From assembly GCF_016735615.1 (NCBI RefSeq), contig NZ_JAERSF010000001.1:1116001-1180000 (forward strand): a DNA stretch of 64,000 nucleotides, in the 5' to 3' direction. A program made the position numbers and the translations under genes. Origin of the DNA: Flavobacterium tagetis (GTDB lineage: Bacteria > Bacteroidota > Bacteroidia > Flavobacteriales > Flavobacteriaceae). Below the pieces are notes generated by a model. That model saw nothing but the letters and a program-made list of their open reading frames with translations, was not told where the DNA came from and did no database searches. Shown here piece by piece: positions 52,894 to 60,901 of this stretch. Numbering within the stretch: the first letter of the stretch is position 1; the number at the start of each line of letters is the position of its first letter.

Positions 52894-52998
52894 TTATCTG
52901 TGAATTATCTTTTCTGAAATAAAACGTAATACTTTTTTAAATTTTAATTTGGTTTTTCTTCGGTTTTTATTGTACAACAATTCCATTTTTTCTTTCAT
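52894..52998 (-). CDS. Possible 34-aa basic peptide
   Basis: MKEKMELLYNKNRRKTKLKF starts a 34-residue, highly basic frame in the 52.86-53.35 kb stretch, which otherwise has only hairpins. No family is recognised and a chance ORF is quite possible. Confidence 0.25.
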   Translation of the reverse strand: MKEKMELLYNKNRRKTKLKFKKVLRFISEKIIHR

Positions 52999-53114
52999 GG
53001 TTAAAAATATTAATGGTTGATAATAAAGAGTTTAGTTAATAACTCAAGTTAATGTCACATTATTATAGATTAGGAAAAATTAAAAAGGTTGCGTCAGAAT
53101 TAAAAAAAATTGAT

Positions 53115-53150
53115 TAAACCCGCCAGATAAAAATATCTAACGGGTTTTTA
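53115..53150. terminator. Orphan hairpin
   Basis: AAACCCG ... CGGGTTTTT with an A-rich loop in the spacer between the acyltransferase gene and recA; which transcript it ends is unclear. Confidence 0.55.
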
Positions 53151-53288
53151 CTCAAATAACCAACCAATGTAAATTCTAAAAAAACGCCAAATTGATATAT
53201 GGCAGTACCAATTGCAAACTGTTTTTTTTTAATAGATGAGAGTTTGGTAAAAAGGTTGCGTAGAAATTTCATTTTTTTTCAAAATAAA

Positions 53289-53325
53289 AAAAGCCGAGCG
53301 ATTTTTATATAATCACTCGGCTTTT
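53289..53325 (-). terminator. Terminator of recA
   Basis: AAAAGCCGAG(T/C)GATT ... AATC(G/A)CTCGGCTTTT with one mismatch and flanking T-run, 25 nt beyond the recA stop. Confidence 0.85.
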
Positions 53326-53350
53326 AATGTGTCTTTTTTAGACTTATTTT

Positions 53351-54358
53351 TTAGGCATTAGCCAATTCTTTTATGTGTTCTTTAATTTTAATTTCCAGTT
53401 CTTCAGCAAGTTCTGGATTGTCTTTAATTAAAGTTTTAACAGCGTCACGTCCTTGTCCTAGTTTTGTATCGCCGTAGCTAAACCAAGATCCTGCTTTTTT
53501 AACGATGTCAAATTCAACAGCTAGGTCTAAGATTTCACCAGTTTTAGAAACTCCTTCGCCGTACATAATGTCGAATTCGGCAGTTTTAAATGGCGGTGCC
53601 ACTTTGTTTTTAACAATTTTAACTTTAGTTCTATTTCCTATTACGTTTTCACCATCTTTAATTTGAGCAGAACGACGAATATCTAAACGCACAGAAGCGT
53701 AAAATTTAAGTGCGTTACCCCCAGTTGTAGTTTCTGGATTTCCGAACATAACACCAATTTTTTCACGAAGCTGGTTGATGAAGAAAACCGTACAATTTGT
53801 TTTGCTGATAGTTCCAGTAAGTTTTCTTAAAGCCTGAGACATCAAACGTGCATGAAGACCCATTTTAGAATCTCCCATTTCACCTTCAATTTCACTTTTT
53901 GGAGTTAAGGCTGCAACAGAGTCAATTACAACAATGTCTATAGCTCCAGAACGAATAAGATTTTCTGCAATTTCTAAAGCTTGCTCTCCGTTATCTGGTT
54001 GAGAAATGATTAAATTCTCAATATCAACATTTAATTTTTCAGCATAATTTCTATCAAATGCGTGCTCTGCATCTATAAAGGCAGCGATACCGCCTGCTTT
54101 TTGAGCTTCTGCAATTGCATGAAGCGTCAAAGTTGTTTTTCCAGAAGATTCTGGACCATATATTTCGATAATTCTTCCTTTTGGATATCCGTTTACTCCA
54201 AGAGCTAAGTCGACACCTAGTGAGCCAGAAGAAATCGTTTCTACTTCTACAATGGCTCTGTCGCCCATTTTCATTACGGTTCCTTTTCCGTAGGTTTTGT
54301 CAAGTTTATCAAGCGTTAATTGTAGTGCTTTTAATTTGGCTTCTTTCTCTGAACTCAT
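53351..54358 (-). CDS. recA: Recombinase RecA
   Basis: 335 aa, normal length. Walker A is [19 protein letters not shown] (about residues 65-83), Walker [25 protein letters not shown] (about 139-162) with the L1 region after it, and [20 protein letters not shown] (about 193-212) is the L2 DNA-binding loop. The C-terminus is short and acidic. It forms filaments on single-stranded DNA for repair and homologous recombination and triggers LexA cleavage where present. Single gene. Confidence 0.98.
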   Translation of the reverse strand: MSSEKEAKLKALQLTLDKLDKTYGKGTVMKMGDRAIVEVETISSGSLGVDLALGVNGYPKGRIIEIYGPESSGKTTLTLHAIAEAQKAGGIAAFIDAEHAFDRNYAEKLNVDIENLIISQPDNGEQALEIAENLIRSGAIDIVVIDSVAALTPKSEIEGEMGDSKMGLHARLMSQALRKLTGTISKTNCTVFFINQLREKIGVMFGNPETTTGGNALKFYASVRLDIRRSAQIKDGENVIGNRTKVKIVKNKVAPPFKTAEFDIMYGEGVSKTGEILDLAVEFDIVKKAGSWFSYGDTKLGQGRDAVKTLIKDNPELAEELEIKIKEHIKELANA

Positions 54359-54503
54359 TTTTTTCTAAATATCTTAAATTATTATTTTGCCTTTCTGGAT
54401 AAAAATAAGAAAATTCTGCTGTATTTTTATTAGTCCGTTTTATAATTTGTAAAATTACTTCTTTTTTTGAAGTTTGATTGTTCCAAATTGTCACAAAATC
54501 GTT

Positions 54504-55013
54504 CTATAAAAATAAAGCCTTTAATTCTGTAGCATCAGAAGGTTTTATTTTGCCAGCAAGCAGTAAACTCAATTGTTTACGGCGAAGGGCAGCATCAAAA
54601 CGTTGGATTTCTATATCCGTTTCTGGAATAATTGCAGGTACTTCAACTGGCCTGCCAGTGTCGTCAACAGCAACGAAAGTGTAAATAGCTTCGTTGGCTT
54701 TAGTTCTATTTCCAGATTCGCGATCTTCTACCCAAACGTCGATAAAAACTTCCATCGAACTTTTGAAAGATCTTGATACTTTTGCTTCAACAGTTACAAC
54801 GCTTCCAAGCGAAATAGCTCTGTTAAAAGCAACGTGATTTACAGAAGCCGTTACAACAATTCGGCGCGAATGTCTGCGGGCTGCAATACTTGCTGCACGA
54901 TCCATTCTGGCTAATAATTCACCACCAAATAGATTGTTTAAAGGATTTGTTTCGCTCGGTAAAACTAAATCAGTTAAAATAGTTACAGATTCTGAAGGAT
55001 GTTTTGGATTCAT
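54504..55013 (-). CDS. Acyl-CoA thioesterase (hotdog fold)
   Basis: 169 aa. LVLPSETNPLNNLFGGELLARMDRAASIAARRHS (residues 16-49) is the typical YciA/Acot-like start with the GG-x-LL-x-MD helix, followed by FNRAISLGSVVTVEAKVSRSF and a conserved acidic stretch. Hydrolyses acyl-CoA to free acid and CoA in the cytosol. It is divergent in neither direction; the DoxX-like gene is 33 nt upstream and may share its transcript. Confidence 0.9.
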   Translation of the reverse strand: MNPKHPSESVTILTDLVLPSETNPLNNLFGGELLARMDRAASIAARRHSRRIVVTASVNHVAFNRAISLGSVVTVEAKVSRSFKSSMEVFIDVWVEDRESGNRTKANEAIYTFVAVDDTGRPVEVPAIIPETDIEIQRFDAALRRKQLSLLLAGKIKPSDATELKALFL

Positions 55014-55046
55014 TTTTTTGATCTAAAATTTAAAAATTTGTATTGG

Positions 55047-55430
55047 TTAATTTAACCAATAGACAGCCATAACGGCTGGTATAAAATATATAACAATGGT
55101 CCTCGCACCATCGTAATCTTTTGCAAGTCTTTGCCCAAAAAGCATCATTAGTAAAGAAATACATGAAAAGATAGCTCCGTAAAAACCAAATTCTCTTCCG
55201 TTATTTGTGAATAATTGGATTCCTCCAACAACACATAAAATACCAGAAATTAATTCCAAAATTAGTAAATGCAAAAGAGCCAATGGAACTTGATTTTTTA
55301 ATGGAGTTTTAGCAAAGTGCTCTTTAAGCCAAGCTACATTATCTTTCCAGTAAAAAATTTTCTCGTAACCCGATTGTAAAAAAGTTAAAGCTAAAAAAGC
55401 TAAAAGTAAAATTGAGGCAACATTGTTCAT
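55047..55430 (-). CDS. DoxX-family membrane protein
   Basis: 127 aa with four hydrophobic segments, first of them ILLLAFLALTFLQSGYEKIF, where FLxSGxxK is the DoxX/DoxD-like mark. The rest matches the small four-helix DoxX membrane proteins. Function in Bacteroidota is unknown. The holB gene ends 6 nt before its start, so they are very likely co-transcribed in the order holB, doxX-like, thioesterase. Confidence 0.85.
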   Translation of the reverse strand: MNNVASILLLAFLALTFLQSGYEKIFYWKDNVAWLKEHFAKTPLKNQVPLALLHLLILELISGILCVVGGIQLFTNNGREFGFYGAIFSCISLLMMLFGQRLAKDYDGARTIVIYFIPAVMAVYWLN

Positions 55431-55436
55431 TATGAT

Positions 55437-56585
55437 TTATTTTTTATGAATTAAACGAGTCAATTTGATCGATAAATCGGTGAGGATTATCTTCGCATTT
55501 CCATTTCTTTCAATATGGTACATGGCATCTGAAAGCTCTTTGAATATTTCGTGAATGTTATTTCCGTTTACAAAAGGAGCAAAATTCTCTAATTTGAATT
55601 TATCCACCTTAGGTTCGATATAAACTAAGTCTTGAGCTTGGTAATTTAGCATAAGAGCTTGTCGAAACATTTCGATGCAGTATTGAATGAATTTTTTCTG
55701 GCTTTCACGACCAAGCGCAGCAATCTGCTCGCTCCAAGAAATTAAATCCTGAATAGCGGCAGCATTTCCTTTTGCTCTAAAAGCAGCTCGAACCCAATTG
55801 ACAAACCATTGTTCGAACGGAAGATCATCGTCGTCTTCTTTTAAGAGATGAAGCGCTTTATTGAAATTCCCTTGCGCTTGATGCGCAATTTTTTTGGCTA
55901 GATTAGGATCTATATTTTCTTGGGCAACCAAAGCTTCAGCGATTACTTTTTCTGGAAGTCCGTTAAAGTGAATTACCTGACAACGCGAACGTATGGTTTG
56001 AATAATATCTTCTTCGTTTTCTGAAATCAGAATAAACATCGTTTTGTCTGACGGTTCTTCCAAAAGTTTCAGAAGTTTATTTGAAGCCGCAATATTCATT
56101 TTATCTGCCATCCAGATAATCATGATTTTGTAGCCGCCTTCATAAGATTTTAGCGAAAGCGATTTTAAAACTTCCTGCGCATCTTCTACACGAATTTCTC
56201 CCTGTTTGTTTTGTACGCCGAGAATTTTATACCAATCGAACAAACCTCCGTAAGGCATTTCTTGAATAAAGCTTCGCCAATCCTGAATAAAATCTAAACT
56301 TTTTGGTTTTGTTTTTACGTCTTCGGTGGTAACCGTGGGGTAAATAAAATGGAGATCGGGATGTGATATATTATCAAACTTAAGATTGCAAGAATCGTTT
56401 CCGTTCGAATTTTCGTCGCCAGTATTGCTGCACAAAATGTATTGAGCATAAGCAATGGCGGTTATTAAAGTACCAGATCCTTCTGGACCAACGAATAATT
56501 GTGCGTGAGGAATTCTACCAGAAGCAGCACTTTTTATCAAGTGGCTTTTGATGTAATCTTGACCTAAAATTTGAGAAAATTGCAT
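55437..56585 (-). CDS. holB: DNA polymerase III subunit delta'
   Basis: 382 aa. Clamp-loader subunit of the replicative polymerase. The AAA+ fold starts QILGQDYIKSHLIKSAASGRIPHAQLFVGPEGSGT; the P-loop equivalent GPEGSGTL lacks the usual GKT lysine, as is normal for delta', which does not hydrolyse ATP. KIMIIWMADKMNIAASNKLLKLLEEP (about 158-183) and RSRCQVIHF (about 207-215) are the SRC-type motifs of the family. The zinc-module Cys cluster is reduced to C52/C66-like pairs. Upstream is a 450-nt gene-free gap. Confidence 0.92.
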   Translation of the reverse strand: MQFSQILGQDYIKSHLIKSAASGRIPHAQLFVGPEGSGTLITAIAYAQYILCSNTGDENSNGNDSCNLKFDNISHPDLHFIYPTVTTEDVKTKPKSLDFIQDWRSFIQEMPYGGLFDWYKILGVQNKQGEIRVEDAQEVLKSLSLKSYEGGYKIMIIWMADKMNIAASNKLLKLLEEPSDKTMFILISENEEDIIQTIRSRCQVIHFNGLPEKVIAEALVAQENIDPNLAKKIAHQAQGNFNKALHLLKEDDDDLPFEQWFVNWVRAAFRAKGNAAAIQDLISWSEQIAALGRESQKKFIQYCIEMFRQALMLNYQAQDLVYIEPKVDKFKLENFAPFVNGNNIHEIFKELSDAMYHIERNGNAKIILTDLSIKLTRLIHKK

Positions 56586-57031
56586 GGGGCAAAGATAAAA
56601 GAAAATGTGTAGTCAAAAATTTTCCAGATGAGATTATTTGTAAGCAGAAATTTTCAAATTTAGTAACTAAGTCTTAGGACGTTTTTTTGAATTTTTCTGG
56701 ATCATTTTCGACAGAATTTTGTTAATAAATCTCTTCAAGTTAGTAAATATCAAGGTGTTTTTGTTAATATTTTTTTTCTAAAATCGACAAACGTATGTTT
56801 TTTTTGGTTATTTATTGAGTCAATTTTATATTTTTTATAGTTAATATCTTACGATTTTTTAATTAACATTTTTAACAAAAAGCACGTTAAAACGCACATT
56901 TTCTCGACATAAGGCCAGTTTTTAAGTTTTTTTTAAGGTTTTTTTTTGAAAAAAAAAAGAGTTGGAGTTGTAATTTAAGTTAATTTATATATTTTTGTTT
57001 TTATCAACAACCAATTATAAAATAAGAATCT
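56586..57031. other. Gene-free AT-rich spacer with poly-T/poly-A runs
   Basis: No ORF. Between divergent holB and the exported-protein gene; long T- and A-runs (for example near 56925-56960) and a good promoter at its right end. Nothing else recognised. Confidence 0.6.
56968..56997 (+). promoter_or_regulatory. Bacteroidota-type promoter (TTG-N19-TATTTTTG)
   Basis: TTG at 56968-56970 and TATTTTTG at 56990-56997, 34 nt before the ATG at 57032; the best promoter match in the window. Confidence 0.7.
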
Positions 57032-57484
57032 ATGAAAGGGAAAATTATTCTATTTAGTGCTTTTTTTATCTTAACTACTGCGGCTGTTTCAGCACAAGCT
57101 AAAAACGCACCGAGAAGTATTATTAGTACAACTGCTCTTATCCGAAAATACCATGATCAAAAAGAATTAAGTGGTATGCAAAAGGGTGAACTTTTGGAAT
57201 TATACATCGAGCGTATCAAAGTATTAGTTAAAACTCTCCCTTACATTGCTTTGGTTACAAAACCTGGAGTTACTATGGCAGACCTTGGTATTCCAGACGA
57301 TAGTGAACACAAAAAAGTTTTGGATGCTCAAGCAGTTGGTACAACAACATTCTTAGATACAACAGTAGAATTCCAAAGAAAAATGATGCCTTACTCTGAT
57401 AAAGGAAATCTAATCGCGGCAATTTTATTCTACGAAAGTACATTGAAATCATTACACGAGTTCAACGATTTGAACGAAATGTAA
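57032..57484 (+). CDS. Exported protein of unknown function, conserved-looking
   Basis: 150 aa with signal peptide MKGKIILFSAFFILTTAAVSAQ. The mature part is helical: STTALIRKYHDQKELSGMQKGELLELYIERIKVL, then TLPYIALVTKPGVTMADLGIPDD and FQRKMMPYSDKGNLIAAILFYE. I recall similar proteins in flavobacteria but no function. It has the strongest promoter in the window and its own terminator (57571-57612), so it is probably well expressed and separate from the genes after it. Confidence 0.8.
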   Translation: MKGKIILFSAFFILTTAAVSAQAKNAPRSIISTTALIRKYHDQKELSGMQKGELLELYIERIKVLVKTLPYIALVTKPGVTMADLGIPDDSEHKKVLDAQAVGTTTFLDTTVEFQRKMMPYSDKGNLIAAILFYESTLKSLHEFNDLNEM

Positions 57485-57570
57485 TAAAGTAATTTTTTAA
57501 AATCTTTTTGGGAAAGTCTAAGTGAATACCAGCTTTGACGTTTTCGAAAAACAAAATAAAAAACAACTCA

Positions 57571-57617
57571 CTCTCGAGGGTTCTGAAAAATTTCAGAAAA
57601 CCCGAGAGGAGTTTTTA
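57571..57617 (+). terminator. Strong terminator before beta-helix gene
   Basis: CTCTCG-A-GGGTT and CTGAAA pair with TTTCAG and AACCCGAGAG with a single bulge; a T-run (57613-57617) follows. It separates the 57032 gene from the 57667 gene. Confidence 0.8.
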
Positions 57618-57666
57618 CATTTACGCATACCCAAATTTATTATTAACCGTAATACCCCCCCTTATC

Positions 57667-58959
57667 ATGAAAAAAATTACTCAATTGATCTGCGTTCTTT
57701 TGACAGTTGCGAGTATGAATGCTCAACAAGAGAAAGGAATTATGGGCTACACCAATTGGTTAAACAACTGGACAGAGTTTAAGCCTAATAAAGTTGACTA
57801 TGGAGAAGCAAACCAAATTTTAGCAGGAAATATTTCTGTTAATACTAAGTTGCTGAAAAGAAATATATACGTTCTGCAAGGAAACGTTTATGTTACAAAC
57901 AATGCTGTTTTAACTATTGAACCTGGAACAGTAATTATCGGTGATTTCGAAACAAAAGGAACATTGGTAATCACTAAAGGAGCACAATTAGTGGCTGATG
58001 GTTTAGAAACAGATCCAATCGTATTTACTTCAAACCGCAGTATGAAAAAAGCGGGAGATTGGGGTGGAATTGTAATCCTTGGAGATGCACCAATTAACAA
58101 ATTCGGAAATGTAGGTTCTTATAACCTAGATCTTGATCCTACAATGACTACTTATGGTGGAGACAATGTAGCTTCAAACTCTGGTGTTTTAAGATTCGTT
58201 AGAATTGAATTTGCTGGTAAAAAAGTAAAAGGCTTAGATACTTTCAATGCTTTAACTTTAGCAGCTGTTGGTAACAAAACAGTTTTAGAAAATATTATGG
58301 TAAGTTACGCTGGAGGTGATTCTTTTGGAATCTTAGGTGGTGACTTAAATGCTACAAAATTTGTATCTTATAAATCAGTTAACGACGACTTTAAATTTTC
58401 TCAAGGAGTTCAATGTCGTTTCTTCAACTCTTTAGCAGTTAGATCTTCTTACTTCTCAAGTACTAAAGATGGATCTCGTTGTATGGAGGTTAGATCTTTT
58501 GAGAAGAAAAGTGAAACAGATTTCACTAAAAAACAAACTTTAGTTGTTGCAAGCAATATTACAATGGTTAATGACAGTGAAAACATTAACGCTGACATTC
58601 AAGCAGGTTTAGTAAAAGAGGCTGTTTATGTAGCTGAAAATGCTTCTCTTGAAATGAAAAGAAGTGTAATCTCTGGATTCAACCCTGCAGTATTATTAGA
58701 TAGCAAAACTGAAATCAATGATGCCAACCTTAAAAAAATCAAATTTGAGGAAATGTATTTCAACTTATGTAAAGGAAATATCTTTACTGAATACAATTCG
58801 AACAATGAAGATTTAGAGAGCTGGTATGGAAACAGTGTTTTCTTTAACGTTTATTCACAAAGTGATAACAAAGAAACATTCATTGATATCTTCAATCCTA
58901 AAAAACCAGATTTCAGATTACAATTAGGAAAAATCACAGCTTCTAGCGGTAATAGATAA
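57667..58959 (+). CDS. Exported beta-helix-like surface protein
   Basis: 430 aa from MKKITQLICVLLTVASMNAQ (signal peptide, 57667); the earlier in-frame start lies inside the terminator. From about residue 60 it reads as a right-handed beta helix: NIYVLQGNVYVTNNAVLTIEPGTVIIGD, KGTLVITKGAQLVADG, DPIVFTSNRSMKKAGDWGGI and repeats with V-x-N-x-F spacing. TIEPGTVI and GDWGGIVILGDAP are typical of Bacteroidota proteins of this class. No C-terminal T9SS sorting signal is evident. It is probably on the cell surface or in the periplasm, binding or carrying glycan-like ligands. Confidence 0.8.
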   Translation: MKKITQLICVLLTVASMNAQQEKGIMGYTNWLNNWTEFKPNKVDYGEANQILAGNISVNTKLLKRNIYVLQGNVYVTNNAVLTIEPGTVIIGDFETKGTLVITKGAQLVADGLETDPIVFTSNRSMKKAGDWGGIVILGDAPINKFGNVGSYNLDLDPTMTTYGGDNVASNSGVLRFVRIEFAGKKVKGLDTFNALTLAAVGNKTVLENIMVSYAGGDSFGILGGDLNATKFVSYKSVNDDFKFSQGVQCRFFNSLAVRSSYFSSTKDGSRCMEVRSFEKKSETDFTKKQTLVVASNITMVNDSENINADIQAGLVKEAVYVAENASLEMKRSVISGFNPAVLLDSKTEINDANLKKIKFEEMYFNLCKGNIFTEYNSNNEDLESWYGNSVFFNVYSQSDNKETFIDIFNPKKPDFRLQLGKITASSGNR

Positions 58960-59059
58960 ATAGTTTCGATTTTTATTTCCCACGCGTAAATTTTATTAAT
59001 TAAGTCCCCAGACACAATTTATGTATCGTCTTAAGGGCCCAAATAAAGATCAAGACATA

Positions 59060-59464
59060 ATGGTATCTACGAAAAAATATTTTTTATATATAATATTTTT
59101 GGTTTCGCCTATATCGTTAACTCTATATGCACAGAATACAGCAGAAAAACCTACAAAGGCTGCTGGTTCTGAGTGCAGTTTAACTTTGGCTTGCATTAAC
59201 CAAAACGAAAATAATAATAGTGCTGTTATTGAAAACAGCAATTTTAATCAGTTTATAGTAGGGATGTCCAACCCCAAGGACAGCCTTACTATAGCAGCTG
59301 AATCAAATACTGTATCTAAAGACTGCGAAGAAAACTCGACACTTGCTGCAACTTCAATTCTTGCAAAAGAAGTAATTGAAAATTACAAGTATGATTTCTC
59401 TGAAACATTCATAGATATCTTGTTTTTTGAGCGTATAGATCTAGCAAGAACACGCACTATATGA
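59060..59464 (+). CDS. Small exported protein of unknown function
   Basis: 134 aa from MVSTKKYFLYIIFLVSPISL (59060). Signal peptide, then a low-complexity mature part rich in Asn, Ser, Thr, Glu (SECSLTLACINQNENNNSAV). Two strong stem-loops are coded inside (59221-59240 and 59254-59293). Its stop overlaps the next start as ATGA (59461-59464), so it is translated together with the Ig-like protein. No family recognised. Confidence 0.65.
   Translation: MVSTKKYFLYIIFLVSPISLTLYAQNTAEKPTKAAGSECSLTLACINQNENNNSAVIENSNFNQFIVGMSNPKDSLTIAAESNTVSKDCEENSTLAATSILAKEVIENYKYDFSETFIDILFFERIDLARTRTI
59221..59293 (+). other. Two consecutive stem-loops inside the small exported-protein gene
   Basis: TGCTGTT-ATTGAA-AACAGCA (59221-59240) and then a 16-bp stem with two mismatches (59254-59269 and 59278-59293) around an 8-nt loop. 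Both would form in the mRNA 170-240 nt before the Ig-like gene start. Confidence 0.6.
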
Positions 59465-60900
59465 TTCAAAAAATTACTTTATCTTTTTTTAAAGTTATTC
59501 TATTATTTAGCATTCTACTGTTTGCTAGATCGAATTCCTATGCTCAAACTATAGTGCCTCTCCAGTTAGATGGTCTAGAAAAGCTTTGTGCTGGGAATTC
59601 GTTCAATGAATTCTATGCAACATTCAGTTATGTTAATTTTCCTGAAGGGACAACATTTGTAGTTGAACTTTTAGACGCTTCAAACAATCCAATTGCTACA
59701 ACATTATTGCAGACTGTAGATGTTTCTGCTACTCAAAAAACAATAAAGTTTGCTGTACCAACAAGCTTAGTAGGTTCTGAAACATACGGATTAAGAGTTA
59801 AAAGTTCTACTTCAACAACGAGTCCAAGATTTAAGAATTCTCTAGGTAACACTTCATTTCCTGCTTATTTTAAGGATTATGAGACTACATTTTCTATTAA
59901 TAACAAAGACACAAATGCAACACTTTGTGCAGGAGGTAGCATAACTCTTTCTATTGACAATGCAACGCCATCGGTACCATCTTCATCTCCTGTAAACTAT
60001 CCAAATCTTAAATACACTTGGTATAAAGATAATGTCGCTATTACAGGACAAAGTGGTAAAACGTTAACTGTAAATGCAGTCGGAGATTATTATGTCGTTA
60101 TAGACTATGGTTCTTGTACCGACGTGAACTTTAGTTCAAATCACGTAAATGTTGCAACTACTTCTTCAGGCTCTGCAGTTACTATCAATTCTAGTTTAGG
60201 TAATCCATTTTGTGCAAGCGGTACAGGTACAATCTTAACTGCGACATCAGGAAATAAATATCAGTGGAAAAAAGATGGTAATATTATCAATGGCGCTACA
60301 AATAGAACCTATTCAACAAATGAATCTGGAGTTTATTCTGTAGAAGTTGACTTTGGAGGATGTACTGCTATAGGAACTATTAATCTTCAAAGCAATGGTT
60401 TCAATGCTAGCATTGATGCTCAAGACGGATACAAATTAAGTGAAGGAGAAACTTTAACGGTTACGATAACAACAGATGCTGTCAATCCAACTTACGAATG
60501 GTATTTGAATGGAAATTTAATTGCCGGCGAAACTTCAAATTCTTATTTAGTTGCTGTTAAAGGTAATTATACAGCAAAAGTTTCTCAATCATCTGGTTGC
60601 GTTGCAAACAGAGAATTTTCATTTAAAATAAATGGAGATTCTGGCCCATCAAGCGTTATTCCAAATATCATCAAATTATCTGGAGATATTCCGTATTGGA
60701 ATATTCCGGACGAATATAAAAATGCAAACACTAAAGTAATGATCATTAGTTCAAACGGAGATATGGTTTTGGATGTAGTGAATTACCAAGGCGATTGGCC
60801 TCAAAGCAATATAGATTTTAAAAATGTAAATCCCGTTTATTACTATGTCATTCAGTCCGACACAGGTGAAAAAAAAGGATCAATAACTGTTATAAAATAA
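59461..60900 (+). CDS. Exported protein with Ig-like domains
   Basis: 479 aa with signal peptide (IQKITLSFFKVILLFSILLF...SYAQ). Two or more Ig-like domains are visible from repeated motifs: YTWYKDNVAITGQSGKTLTV, KYQWKKDGNIINGATNRTYS and TYEWYLNGNLIAGETSNSYL, each followed by GDYYV/GVYSVE/GNYTAKV, the classic W ... G-x-Y-x-V Ig pattern with Cys pairs. The end SNGDMVLDVVNYQGDWPQSN and the final KKGSITVIK resembles gliding-motility-type C-terminal regions (CHU_C/T9SS type B). Likely a surface protein exported by T9SS and paired with the following PorP/SprF-like protein. Confidence 0.85.
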   Translation: MIQKITLSFFKVILLFSILLFARSNSYAQTIVPLQLDGLEKLCAGNSFNEFYATFSYVNFPEGTTFVVELLDASNNPIATTLLQTVDVSATQKTIKFAVPTSLVGSETYGLRVKSSTSTTSPRFKNSLGNTSFPAYFKDYETTFSINNKDTNATLCAGGSITLSIDNATPSVPSSSPVNYPNLKYTWYKDNVAITGQSGKTLTVNAVGDYYVVIDYGSCTDVNFSSNHVNVATTSSGSAVTINSSLGNPFCASGTGTILTATSGNKYQWKKDGNIINGATNRTYSTNESGVYSVEVDFGGCTAIGTINLQSNGFNASIDAQDGYKLSEGETLTVTITTDAVNPTYEWYLNGNLIAGETSNSYLVAVKGNYTAKVSQSSGCVANREFSFKINGDSGPSSVIPNIIKLSGDIPYWNIPDEYKNANTKVMIISSNGDMVLDVVNYQGDWPQSNIDFKNVNPVYYYVIQSDTGEKKGSITVIK

Positions 60901-60901
60901 T

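Noticed and set aside
57522..57782. 86-aa plus frame across the terminator before the beta-helix gene
   Set aside because: It runs through a strong terminator hairpin and overlaps the signal-peptide region of the 57667 gene in another frame.
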